This document shows, piece after piece, positions 40,464 through 53,621 of a DNA stretch of 64,000 nucleotides (position 1 is its first letter; the number at the start of each line of letters is the position of its first letter). The position numbers were made by a program, and so were the translations under genes. Under the pieces are notes generated by a model. The model was not told the origin of the DNA. It made no database searches and saw nothing but the letters and a program-made list of their open reading frames with translations. The stretch is from Plasmodium brasilianum (taxonomy: Eukaryota; Apicomplexa; Aconoidasida; Haemosporida; Plasmodiidae): contig NC_090123.1 of the NCBI RefSeq assembly GCF_023973825.1, positions 62,001 to 126,000 on the forward strand, read 5' to 3'.

Positions 40464-43400
40464 TGTCACATGCACAATGGTAATAATCCGTTTTCTGCTT
40501 ATGCTTGATAAGTTAATATTTAATATTATTTTGTTATATTATTTTTTTAATTTAATATACATATAGAAATATATGTTTTTAAAACATAAATAGAACTATC
40601 TAATTTTTTTTTTTTTTTGGTTGATTTGCAGGAAGTATTCATTTTAACCATAATTCTATTATTTTAAATTATTAAAAAAAAAAAAAAAACTCTATTTTTA
40701 ATTAATATAGTCAACGACTAGTAAAATTACAATTGAACTTTGTGGGTATGGAACTAAAAATTAAAAATTATAGGTACTTAACTGATCTTAACTTTTTTAA
40801 AAATTTATATTATTATGCAGTATATTCACATATATATATATATATATATTTATTTAGTACTATTCAGAATATTAATTCATTGACATTATTTAATATATGT
40901 AGTATTATTTAAAATCAAAAAAATAAAGTTCTCTTAATTTAAAATAACTTAAAAAAAAAAAATGATAAATTTTAAAAGATAGAAAAATAATTGATTTGGC
41001 AAACAAAATAGATTAATTTTGCGGTTATTCTTTATTATTTATATTATGTAATATATATTTATATATATATAATAAAATACAACCTTAAAATCAAGAATAT
41101 TTTTTATTATTAAAAGTATAATATTGCGAATATATTTTTATTTTTATTATAAAATGTTTATTGTTATAAAGAAAATTATTTGATAAACTCATAAAAGAAA
41201 AGAATAAATTAAATATATTATTTTATCACGTTTTATATGTATTATGCAATATAAAATACACAGCCTCATAGATTAGTGGTTGTGTTTTTTTTATTAAATA
41301 TTAGTATTAAAATATAACGTACAAATATAATTTTATTTTTTTTGGTAAAAATTATAAAAAAAATTACAATTATTATTTTATATAATTGAATCATTTCAAA
41401 TTTGTTAAAGTAATACAAAAACTCTGATACTGCAAGTTCATACAACATATTTTGTGTTAAGATTGTTAAATAAGATCAGAAAAATAGTATTATTATTACG
41501 TCCATATTATACTTATAAAGAGCTGTAAAAATTGAATGGGGAAACAAAATAAAAGAAATAAGGAAAAAAATAAAAATAATAAACCTTACTTATTGCACAA
41601 AATTATACAATATCCATATAATTATGATTATTTTTACAAAAAAAACATTAATATACTAATTTTATAATAAAGTTATTTTAATAATCTTGTAATTTGTTAT
41701 ATAATAAAACACAAAATATGGAATGGTATTAAAAAGATATGAAAAGGATTCTAGATATTACCTTAGTAAGTAACCATTTTTCAACAATTTCATATAGATA
41801 TACATAAAAATTATAATTCTATTATTCTTACTTTTTTTTAGCAGTTACAATTACTGTAAAAAAGGTGAACAATTAATAAAAAATATTTTTTACAAAATAG
41901 CATTAAATTATACATTTTATTAATAAGAATGAACAGATTTTGCTAAAGAAAAGAAATATAATAAAACAAATAAAAATATTGTATTTAGAAAATTCCAAAT
42001 CAAAATATGGTAATAAGTCAATAATTAATAATCAAAATAAGAAAGGTATAAATTTTCATAAAAAAATACTTGTACCAATAATTGGTAATCAATATTTAAT
42101 GCTAACTAGAAATATCCTGTTCATTTTTTTTTTTTTTTTTTTATGCTTGTTATACAGAACAGTAAATAATATATGTATGCCACGTTATATTTATTTTATT
42201 TTTTTTTTTTTTTTCTTTTCCTTTATATAAAAAAGAATTACTGTTAGAAAAGAAAAAAAAAATTAAGACATATTTTATGATCTAGCTGAAACATAAAAAT
42301 GCTACCAATATAATATTCCAAATGTGAGATTACACACAAATTATAAAATAAATATAACAAATTTAATTATTTGGCATTTTTTAAATCCTTTGAAAAGCAA
42401 CTCATGAGGGTTCCCCATTTGTAATCTGTTTTGTATTAACCAATCTTGTATTTTACTTTTTTTCTACTATATTATTATAAAAAAAAAATATATTATATTA
42501 AAATAAAATAAAACAAAATAACTGGTTTTCAAAAAAAATGTGTTTATATTTTTTTATTATTTATAATTTTACTTTTTTGTTGTGTTACAAACAGAAAAAT
42601 TAAATTATATGTTTCATCAACATACAAAATGATACAAATTTTTAAATAGATGACATAGTATATATAATTCAATAATTAACTAACTTTAGTATGCACTCAA
42701 CAGATTTAAGTACTACATTGAAACAATAAAATATATTTCGTCATGGTATTAAAAAAGTAGCGCTTAATAAATATTTAAATATTTCCTCATAAGATTAAAC
42801 ATTAAGCATTATATTGATATCGAAAAATAATAGGTATATGATGTAATAGTGTTAATAGGTAAATAAATTTTCCATTTTGTTATATGCATTCTTATATTTC
42901 TTAAATATTGCTCATTATTGTGCCTATACTAAAATATATATTTGCATGTCACTGGTATACATTTTCAATATATAATAAAAGTAAAAAAAAGAAAAAAGAA
43001 TCCAGTGCATAATATCACATCTCATAGATGTATTAATGCGCTTAATGTATATATGATGCTATATTACATAAATGTGTAAAATATATGGAAAAGGAATAGT
43101 ATAAAAAAGACCATAAAGTTGATATAATTAATGAAACATACCATTTTATATATATTCCATAAACTTTGAAAAACAGTCGAACATATGTCTGTGATACCCA
43201 TACGATGTTTTATTTTCTAATAATCTAATATCTTTCACAGGAATAAAACAATTTATAATCTAAATTAGTAACGTGATGTTTTACAAAGCTAAATCTAAAC
43301 TATTTAGAATATAAAAATTCTATTAATAAGATTTAACAAACAGTAATAAAAAAATTAGAACGAATTGATGAGTTACCACAGACTGAAAGTTTAATAAAAT

Positions 43401-45709
43401 GGAGGTTCAATCTTTTTGAACTAATATACAAGTCCAACGGAAATAGAATCTCAATCAAAAAGCCTTTTACATGGAATAAAAAGTAACTTTCCCTAAGCTT
43501 GGAAAAACTCCAATAACACTGTAACTCTCTCTTATGAAAAAAAATATGCTCAAATGTATATAATAACAAATATTTATATTTATATATATATTTATTTATT
43601 TCCATTTCATTAATTTTTGTCATTTCAGCTTAAGAAAGAACTATTATAAAACAAAAAACAAAGGAAATTCAAAAACCTTTTGTCAGTCATATACATGGTA
43701 TACTTCAGAAAAATAAAAATGTTCATGAAAAATTATGATACACAACAATCTGTTAACATATTAATAACGGTGTGTCAGAATATTAAGAAATTCCTTCTTT
43801 TAAATAATAATTAAAGTCTTTTATTTTATTTTTATCATTTTTATAATAATTTATTTTCATTTCCTTTCATTGTTTTTCCCTTTTTTTTTTTTTTTTTTCG
43901 CCTTCTTAACTTTTAAATATACACACGTTTTGTAAAATGATTCGTTTTAACATGCGCTCTAAAAATATACACTGAAATGTTAATATCTCTTCACTACTTC
44001 GTGCATAAACATACGTAACAAAATATCATTATCATTGTTTTGAAATATGTGTTGCTCACAAGGTGTGAAAGAAAAGAAAATTATATAATTAACATTCTGT
44101 ACTTTGGTGTGCACATATTTACTGTCAGTACGTCTGTAACCTAACTAATTCTTCCTTATGTTTTGGGATATGTGTTTTATTTGTCCGTTGACTATTTTTT
44201 GGAAAATTTGTTTTATTATGTGTTTCATGTTTTTTCTTTATTTCATTAATTATATATAAATGCCTACTTGAACAAATAATAACCTTCTTGTTTTGTTAAG
44301 GTAATGTATTTTTAAACATTATATATATATATATATATATACATACATGTTTCATATTAACAGTGATAAACCATTTAAGTTTTACACATTTTAATCATTA
44401 TGAGAGTTTATAATAATTTTTTAATTTTTTCGGAAACTTGTGTAAGCTTTAGAGCATATTTAAAAAAAATCAAATTTATACGAAAAATTAACCAATGGAA
44501 TAAATAAATACATAAATAAAAGATATATATATGTATACATAAATGAACAAAGGTGCATACATTTTTCCATTCCTTAATCGTGCTCTCATTTTTGATGTCT
44601 TTTGTGAATCATTTCAACAAATATCACTGTATCAAGCAAATTTTATCTTTAATATTTTTGGTATATTGGCACAGTTGTTCTTTGATAAATGCTTTTTCTG
44701 AGCATCCTGTATGTGTAATTTATTATCGAATTTCACAAACGCACGCTTGTGTTCACAACTCATCCTTTTCATAAATTTAGATTTCGCCTGATCTAATAAT
44801 ATAACTAATAATAAAATTATAATAATTAAAAAAAATTAAAAGTATATTACGCTTCAATTTAATGTTTATAATGTATATATTTAATGTATATGTATATATT
44901 ACTTTCCTATTACGTATATCTTTAAAATATGAAAAAATTATATATTTTTAATTCTCTACATGCGCAAGTTTATACACTCAAATAGTTATAAGATGAGACC
45001 ATTAACTAAATGGCAAAATTGGGAAAAAGAAAAATCAAATATGCCTATAAAAATATGGTTAAAACATGTAAAATATAAAAATGAAATATAAAAAAGATTT
45101 TTAAATTTGCATTACAATAAAAATACAAAACGGTAGGTAAATTAAAATTCGATATCTATGTAAATATGTACATAACCATTTTTATATTTTTGCAAAATTA
45201 ATCCACATTACATATTTAGTTCTTTTTATATCACCTTTTTAATATACGACTTTTTTTGTTTTTTTTAAATTTATTTGAGGCCTCCTCAATAATTCTGTTT
45301 ATTTGTGTTCATGATTTTTGTATATTAATTTATTTACACATTTTAAGTGCTTGTTTTAAAATTGCAAATAAAGGTAAAATAACAAGAGGTCAAATTCGGA
45401 AGAGTGAAACATGTGAACACTGAAATATTATATTAATGCAACATCTCTTTAACGGTTTTAAAATAAACAATATTTTGACAGAAAAAATTGCACAACTATT
45501 ATATATATATATAAAAATATATGCATATATACATATGTGTGTACATTTTTTTTTTTAAATGCCTGTTAAAATATGCTATTATTTTAAAATATTGATATAG
45601 TTGACCACAAGTAGCTTATATAATTTAGCAAATAAAACTAATATTGAGACATACGTTGTGCCAACATTTAATTTTGCATTTTTTCTAAAAAATATTATCA
45701 TACAGAAAA
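40464..45709. other. AT-rich intergenic region, about 5 kb
   Basis: No gene was recognised. A minus-strand frame at 43623-43333 contains a somewhat less biased stretch (LQCYWSFSKLRESYFLF), and a plus-strand frame at 44553-44774 is similar. Neither has splice sites, a leader or a family motif that I can identify. Confidence 0.45.
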
Positions 45710-46806
45710 ATGAATAATGTAAAAGATATAGAAAGTGAGATGTTTTCAGCAAATAATTCTCATTTAATTACAAGTACATCTAATTCATCACCACTATCAA
45801 GTAACCTTAATACGCTATTAAGTAATTTAGGTAATAATATTAATTAGTCATCACCCTTAAACAATGTCATTTTATAGAAAGTTTATTAAATAGCCTTACA
45901 CAAGTTTTTACGAGTTTAATGGGCAATATAACTTCAAAAGATTCTCTCAATTTTCAAAGACACCATGTTTACAGTGCTAACGATTACACTGCTTCTAATA
46001 TTCCGAATTCCTCAAATATTAGTATATCAAATGAATTATCATTGGAAAATGGTAATTTAACATTTAATTTTTTTGTAAATTACCTAATTTTACTTTTGCC
46101 ACTTATATCAATTTTATTAACTATTCCTATCGCAAAATATCTTTACAATGTAAGATAAACATTAGACATATATTTTATACAATCATATGTCACAACTTTT
46201 TTTTTTTTTTTTATGTTAAAGAAATTTCGTTTTGATAAATGATATTACAAAAAAAAAAAAAAAAAAAAATTTTAAAGCATCTTTTAAATCATTTTCTATT
46301 TTTGATTTATTTTAGAACACTCCAGTTGGAACATGTTATAATAAAACTTGTAACTACGTTAGCGGTGATACAAACAAAAATGAAGGCCATTTTGCAAATA
46401 CAAATATTGAAAGTCCTAAAGTGATTACAGAAAATAAAACATATACTGAACATAGCAGCACTACTCAAAGAGATACTAGAACGGGTAAGACGAAAAATAC
46501 AGAAAGATTTTGCATACCATTCAGTAGCACATTGTTACCTAAGAAAAAGGGAAATATACACAATGAGAAAAAGACCGTAAGTCTTACGAAGAGAAATTCT
46601 TAACCGTCTGTTCCAGTGGATTTAATAAAAACACATTACGAAGAAGAAAAGCGGAATAATGACGATAATAATGGTGTTTCTCGTACTCATACAGGAAGTG
46701 ATATTTCACAAGTATAAAATAATAATATAAGCTTTTCATTTTTTACTCACAATTTAACAACAGTTTCAGAGGAAGAAAAAATTGAATCTAAATCATCAGA
46801 AACTTA
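45710..46806 (+). pseudogene. PIR-like 3' half: linker, membrane span and long tail, without ectodomain
   Basis: A Ser/Asn-rich segment begins MNNVKDIESEMFSANNSH at 45710, just after an acceptor-like tacag at 45703-45707, and runs to 45830. A 47-base intron-like gap (GTAATA..ttatag) restores the frame at 45878. The next exon, to 46149, ends in one membrane span (FVNYLILLLPLISILLTIPIAKY) and a GTAAGA donor. After ttttag the exon from 46316 begins NTPVGTCYNKTC, which resembles the TPxG motif that follows the span in PIR proteins, at the same exon junction. The tail is interrupted in-frame by TAA at 46601-46603 and again at 46716-46718. Protein-like sequence continues to a stop at 46804-46806. 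The cysteine-rich PIR ectodomain is absent upstream. It could instead belong to another transmembrane antigen family. Confidence 0.45.
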
Positions 46807-47569
46807 AAAAAAAAATTTTTTTAAGTTAGAAAAATTTCATAATGTAAAAATATAAATAATATGCATTTATACATTCGAAAAACATGGAACAGGAATGTGA
46901 AACACAATTGGGAATAACAAAATAAGTTATAATGTTTTAAGGCATTACGAAATTTCTTGATTATTTTAATAATCATTTATGATATATTTTTACCTGTACA
47001 TATTTAAGATTTTTCTGGAAATGTGTAGCTACAAAATGAACATGTTTACCATACAGTACTTGAAATGGACGATTTAGTTTATCATTTAACTAAAAATTTA
47101 TCCATCAAGAGAATGTATTTTGTCTTTTTTCCCTTCAGCAGTACTGATTAATTTTACAAAAAATCTATCAGCTAAAGCGCAAATGATTACAGTTCAACAG
47201 TTTTTCAATATATATCTTTTTATTATATACTTTAGTTCAAATTACTTGTAATATAAAAATAAAATAAAATAAAATTGCATAAGTATGATAAAAAAAATTG
47301 CGTGAGTTTGTAAATGCGAAGGAGTTTCATAACGAATTGCATAAATTTAATTTTAAAAAATCAAATAGATTAATATTTTTTTAATGTATATTTGATAAAA
47401 TTATACATTTAAAAGTAACAATAATTCAAAAATTTCCATGATTTTTACTGCTTCTTAAAAAGTACTAAATTACTATGATAATAAATCTAACGCAATTCTT
47501 AATATAAACAATAATTAATGGTACACAAAATGACGTCAAATATAAATTGAAAGCTTTTTTAAAACATTT
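46807..47569. other. AT-rich stretch, nothing recognised
   Basis: Spacer between the PIR-like relic and the small two-span fragment. No open frame of protein-like composition was seen. Confidence 0.5.
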
Positions 47570-47725
47570 ATGTTATACAGCTTTTCTAATATTTTATTTA
47601 TTATATTTTCCGAAATATCAGTCCCTATAGAATGTAGACACAAATTTTATAACTTTATTATTTTGATGATCATCTTTATATTAGCAGGGGTTATAATAGT
47701 ATATAATAGAATTCAGAACACGTAG
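47570..47725 (+). pseudogene. Short two-membrane-span fragment, probable relic
   Basis: A 51-codon frame (ATG 47570, stop TAG 47723-47725) holds two hydrophobic stretches (SFSNILFIIFSEI and NFIILMIIFILAGVIIVYNR) separated by VPIECRHK. This resembles the last part of two-span exported proteins. No upstream exon, leader or export motif was found, so I read it as the decayed 3' end of such a gene. A minus-strand frame over 47802-47690 also looks protein-like (LAFTTAAVIMFAAVKQKLNR), so the coding strand is not settled. Confidence 0.28.
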
Positions 47726-48889
47726 CTGTTATTACTCGATTTAGTTTTTGTTTCACAGCAGCGAACATTATTACTGCAGCAGTTGTAAACGCTAACATGA
47801 GCATATAAAGGAATATATGTATATATGCAAATATGTACATACACACATATATATATATAATGTTCCTTTTTGATATTTGCCCATTGTCATAACTTTACCA
47901 AACTTAATTTCTTTCTCCATAATTTATAAGGAGAAACATATGAAAGTAATTGAAAAATAAGGCTCAATATATGTGGTAATGGATTATCTATATAAAGTGT
48001 TGCTATATTTAAAGAATTATATCCTGAAACATTTTGCATTTCATATTTCCTATATATAATGAAAAGTAAGAATGTGATAAATACTTATAATGCCAGTGTT
48101 ATGTAGTTATCTTTGGGGATAATGACAAAAACATTGATGATAATTTTTACATTTATTAAAAAATATATTAAATTATAAAATGCAGAATTTACATATATTT
48201 CACATATAGTGTAATTAAACAAGTATAACGAATCTATAATATATAATTACGAATAAACTAGCGTAACTTAATATAAAAAAAAAAAAAAAATGATATTATT
48301 ATGATAGTTTTCTATATCATAAAAAAAGAATTATTTTAAAAATATCATTTTCATAAAAATGTTATATTGGCATATATGAAGTAATAATGCAAAATGTACA
48401 CCAAAACAGCAGCAAAAAATTACCCCTGAAGATTTTGTTAATCCCGCTTTTATTAATCAAAGCCTGTCATTAAAAAAAGCGATTTTCAAGAAGCTCTAAA
48501 GATGTTTTAGTGAATTAGCATAATAAACATTATATATATATATGTATGTATACTTTATATGGCTTAGTCTAATTCACGTGTTCTGAAATAATGTCAGTGT
48601 AAAAAATGAAATAAAGTGCATCCTACAAACTTATATTTAGGCACATATGCATATAAATCTGTATATAAATAATAGAGTAAATTACACTGAAATTATCACA
48701 AGTCACCTAATTTATTTTTAAATAAAATGTTAATTTTTTTTTTTTTTTTAAAGGAGAGATATCCTTGTAAATTCATGGAATATTCTTTTCACAAGCTAAA
48801 TTTCAATATAGCAATCGTTTCATCATGTCAAACAAATGCTATGTGTCCAGCAATTAATTCTGTTCGGAACTTTGTTAACACATGTGACA

Positions 48890-48942
<53 letters not shown>

Positions 48943-50881
48943 ACACCTACACATACTTACATACATTTATGTAATAAATCGAAGTGCTGTTTCTTTTTTA
49001 CATTATTTCATTAGATTATACCTCCAATGTCAATGCAACTTCATTATGCGGATATCATTTACAGGCCTTTTGTATTTTCTATATTATAATAATTATTAAT
49101 AATATAGACAATAATTATATATATATTTCATATTTTTATAAGCAAACAGTCCACTGTAATTAATTCTACCGTTCAACTCACTTTTTGCTATTACAAAAAA
49201 TATTACTCAAGTACAACATTAATATTGTTAACATACATAACAATGGGTGAATTTAAAGTATCATAAGTAAAACATTTGACAAAATAAGCTTGAAATTAGA
49301 ATGTCTTACTTGACCACCATGTGAACAGTTCATATTATATTTAATCATACATAACTATAGTGCATCAATATATTTATTGCAAATTTAATATATATGAAAT
49401 TTTGTAATTTCTAATTTATTTCTTTTCGAAAGGGTTAAAAATAATCGTTCAGCTCCCAATTGTTAATACAGAGTTATATTCTATTATTTTATTTTTTTCT
49501 TTGGCGTTGATATTTTCCATGAAATTATTTATCTATTTATCTTCATATATATAAATCAAATGTAATTATATAAAATAATTAAATAAAATAAAGACAAATA
49601 CAGTTATTTTTTAATACATTTCTAAAATGTGCATATATATGTAAAAAGAAAATAATATGTCCAACCAGTTCCCCAATGAAAAATAATAGTTATGATAAAA
49701 ATAAAAAAGACGAATTCAAAATATGGCATTAAAAGAAGTAATAATTAATCAAATTTTTCATTTTTCATTAATTTTTAACATAATTGAAAAAATTAAGTAA
49801 AATGAAATCTTGGAACGCGATTTTTTATTAATCTTTATTATTTCTATATTCTTCTTTCTTTTAAACAATTGGTGGTTCATTGGGTTACCTGCATACCACA
49901 TATGTATATGTTCTACTAGTTTATAATTTAAATGAACTATTTTCTAGTGTTCCTTAAAATTATTACGTTTATATAAATATATACATATATATATGTAGAC
50001 ATAATTTTAATGCATTTTTCCAAAAATTCTCACAAAAATGGTTGTTTAAAAAAAAAAAGTTATCTTTTATCATCATATTTTAATATTTTACTTAAAAAAT
50101 ATGCATATAATATATTTGGATATAAACTCATTTTATGAAAAACAAAAGTATACAGCTTCTTAACCCCTTTGTTCCTCTGTCCTCAAAGGGATATAATATC
50201 AAAATAATACATATATTCTTATAATGTATTTTTTAAGTGGTAATAACATATGAACACTTTGTTTTCAATAAATGAAACTTTATGGGTACTTTGTTTTTTA
50301 CTCATTTTAACCTTAATGTGTAAATTATTAATAATTTTATTCATTTATGAGTAATAGGTTTTATTTTTATAATTATATTACTTTTAACCACTTGAAAATA
50401 CTAATAAATAAGAAAACATATATATATAATAACAATATATATAAGCGTATATATATAAATGCTCAAAATAAATAATTGTAAAAATATTAAAAAAATATAT
50501 GTATTTCATATATATATGCATGATATGTTTTACATTTACAAATTGCACTAAACATAAAATTATTGAGTTTTATAAAAACTTTTTCGGTATTATTAAAAAC
50601 AAAAAAAAAGGAAAATTCACATGTTAATATATTAAAAAATAAAAAATGAAATTTTTATTATTAACAATTTTTGTGCTTTTTATATCTTTAAAAATCATTA
50701 ATAAAATAAGGAAACAAACAGAATAATTAATTAAAAAAAAATTAACGTTAAGAAAATTAACAATTGCTTCAGATGAATGTAATAATTTTTTAACTGTTAA
50801 AAAAAAACAACCATTTATGTATTATTCAAATTTTTTACATTTTGCTAAACTACTATAATATTCTTTTTCTTTTTTTTAAAT
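47726..50881. other. AT-rich spacer with one coding-like scrap
   Basis: At 48407-48520 on the plus strand a frame reads protein-like sequence (ITPEDFVNPAFINQSLSLKK) with an internal stop, which suggests an exon relic of unknown origin. A long (TA)n tract lies at 48895-48942. Nothing else was recognised. Confidence 0.4.
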
Positions 50882-51032
50882 TTAAATTAATAGTAATTAA
50901 ATTAATAGTAATTAAATTAATAGTAATTAAATTAATAGTAATTAAGTTAAAAGCAATTAAGTTAATAGTAATTAAATTAATAGTAATTAAATTAATAGTA
51001 ATTAAATTAATAGTAATTAAATTAATAGCAAA
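50882..51032. repeat. 15-bp tandem repeat, about ten copies
   Basis: The unit attaatagtaattaa is repeated head to tail about ten times, with variant units near 50945-50965 (gttaaaagcaattaa). Because the period is a multiple of three the array keeps an open frame (KLIVI repeated), but there is no leader, splice site or other sign of a gene. Confidence 0.9.
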
Positions 51033-52180
51033 TTATTTTAAAAATAAAATATAATTGTGTTATATTTTGATTTATTGTCGTAAGATGAGAATATTACATA
51101 AAAATAAAAAGCTTTTGATAATTTTTATAAAATAAATTAATACAAATTTATCATATCATGTCATTTTGAAAATTCCGGTTGAAAGTAATAATACATAGAT
51201 TTTTTTAAAAAGAAATATACATTTCTAAAATAGAAAAGTAAAGAAAAAATAAAGAAAGAGGGGAAAAAAAGGAGAAAAAAAAAAAAATTGAAATGCATTA
51301 TTACTTTTTAGATGTAACAGCATTTATAGTGTTGATGTTTTAGTGTAAATAGTTTAAATTGCTTATTTTAAAATGTTTTATAGACATAGTATATAAATAA
51401 AAAGATAAAAATTTTCTTCATTTTTTTAAGAAATATTATAAAAAAAAATTCTTTTGCCAAGAAAAATATGGGAAATTTGTTCATAATAAAAGAAAAAGGA
51501 GATCTGTATTTTTTAAAGCTAGAAAATGTTTAGATTAAATTATTTCCACTTTTAATTATCATGACATATTATATTATGTTTAGATTTTTAAGAAATACTA
51601 TATCATTTTTGGAAATATGAATAATTAAGAAGTTAATACATAAAAAAATATATATTTATGTATATGTATATATATATATATAATTTTAATTTTTGTCATA
51701 TTTTGTTGTAATGAATATTTTTTAGCATTTGCAGTTATTTTCAAATAATTTTAAAGTGGACATAACGTATTTTTGTCCTTTCTAGTTGTGATATTCATTT
51801 ATTATTTGTTTGACGTTTATTTCGTGTTAAATTTTATTCCTTCTACAATTGTATTAGTTGTGTAGGAACTTTATTTTTTGTGAAGTATTTATTTACCTTT
51901 ACTACGTTTGTTTTAAAAATATTATTATCATATATTAGCTGAAGAAATAGAATTATAAGGTCGTAGTAATACATGAAAAAATAACTCAATAGTAACATCT
52001 TTTTATTAAATTAATTGAAGTTACGTATATACATATTAAAGAAAACGATTAAAAATATTATCATGCATTTATGTATTAACTGTTAAAATATATCACTAAA
52101 ATTACTAGAAGATAAGAAAACAAATGTTATAAATAATTTGAAAGTCTTTTACTTGAAGATATAAGGAGAAAAATAGGAAA
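51033..52180. other. Upstream region of the K/H/E-repeat gene
   Basis: AT-rich 5' flank with homopolymer runs. No coding sequence was seen. It presumably contains the promoter and 5' UTR of the gene starting at 52181, but no element can be named from sequence. Confidence 0.4.
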
Positions 52181-52401
52181 ATGAGAATTTGCAAGATATA
52201 TATACTTTCTAAACTTTATAATGTTATTATTTTTGCTGCCTTCTATCTGCTGTTATTAGTAAGATTCTTTATATATATAAATTTTTATTTTTGTCTTTTT
52301 TTTTTCTTTTTTACCATGTAACTTTAAATATTCCATTATAAATTTAAATTACATTATAATTCAATTAGGTTGTGTTCGTTTATGTTGCTACGTAATTTTT
52401 T

Positions 52402-52433
<32 letters not shown>

Positions 52434-53621
52434 CAAAAATAATTTTTATTTTTATTTTTTTAAAATTGTTCTTAATAGAATTTGTTTATTGTATCAGAAA
52501 ATGATGGAAGCGAAAAATTATTATTGAGCCAAAGATGGGAGAGAAATTTAGGTGAGTTAATTCCAACTATAAGAAAATTTTTTTTGAAAGACACCGATAT
52601 AGGTAAAGACAAAACAGTAAAACTTCATTTAAGAACTATTCTAAAACATGAAAAACATGAAAAGGATGGAAAGATTGAAAAGCATGGAGAGCATGAAAAA
52701 GATGAAAAGCATGGAAAGCATGAAAAGGATGAAAAACATGAAAAGGATGAAAAGCTTGAAAAGCATGCAGAACATGAAAAAGACGAAAAGCATGGAGAGC
52801 ATGAAAAAAACGAAAAACATGGAAAGCTTGAAAAACATGGAAAGCATGAAAAACATGAAAAGGATGAAAAAAAGCTTGAAAAACATGGAGAGCATGAAAA
52901 AGACGAAAAACATGGAAAGCATGAAAAACATGAAAAGGATGGAAAGATTGAAAAGCATGGAGAGCATGAAAAAGACGAAAAGCATGGAAAGCATGAAAAA
53001 CATGAAAAGGATGGAAAGATTGAAAAGCTTGAAAAACATGATAAAGATGAAAAGCTTGAAAAACATGCAGAGCATGAAAAGCTTGAAAAACATGGAAAGC
53101 ATGAAAAACATGGAAAGCATGAAAAACATGAAAAAGACGAAAAACATGAAGAACATGAAAAACATGAAAAAGAAGATAAATATGGTAACAAGAATGAAAG
53201 CCCTGTTATACATGATGTACCAACTGACATATGTAATCATATTGATGCAGCTGGTACAAATTTAACTCAGACACAAATACAAGATATGTATTCAAAGTTA
53301 GATGATTATCAGAGAAGACATTATCTTAAAATGATAGATGATTTATATAATTTTACTTTAACGTATGCAAAAAATAATAAAATCTCAGAAGACTATAGAT
53401 CTAAACATTGGTGGGAATGCAGAAATATTCTTATATGTAACTTAATGAAATTGCATAGAACAGATGAAGAGAATTTTATAATTTTTCAAAGAAAAGAATT
53501 TATTTCAGCAGAAGAATTTAAAAAATTTATAATGGATAAAATAAAATTATGGGAAGACTTTACCTCCAGAAAGAAAAAAATGTGGATGGGTATTTTAAAA
53601 GGTCAACTAAAGAAGTACTAA
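52181..53621 (+). CDS. Exported K/H/E-repeat protein with PHIST-like C-terminus
   Basis: Exon 1 is 52181-52258 (26 codons, hydrophobic VIIFAAFYLLLL). The donor is GTAAGA, the acceptor is cttaatag, and exon 2 is 52479-53621, phase 0; 406 residues in total. A canonical PEXEL, RNLGE, lies at 48-52. From about residue 82 to 260 the protein is a triplet repeat of HEK, DEK, HGK, LEK, HAE and similar units, strongly basic/acidic and rich in histidine. From about 273 to 406 a unique helical domain carries spaced aromatic residues (DDYQRRHYLKMIDDLYNF, KHWWECRNI, KLWEDFTSRKKKMWMGIL), most like PHIST. The layout recalls KAHRP-like and other repeat-bearing exported proteins that bind the red-cell skeleton; that function is inferred. 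A single extra Lys shifts the triplet register once. The frame is intact. Confidence 0.82.
52644..53179 (+). repeat. 9-bp-based coding repeat (K/H/E triplets)
   Basis: About 59 nine-base units related to catgaaaag, organised in larger blocks that recur (for example the block DGKIEKHGEHEKDEKHGKHE appears three times). The periodicity leaves several other frames open on both strands; these are by-products. Confidence 0.93.

Noticed and set aside
40384..40566. 60-codon plus-strand frame with a signal-like start
   Set aside because: It is antisense to exon 1 of the minus-strand two-span exported protein, which has correct splice sites, phase and two export motifs.
52625..53265. Three further long frames over the K/H/E repeat
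   Set aside because: They arise from the nine-base period. Only the sense frame has a leader exon, a PEXEL and a unique C-terminal domain.
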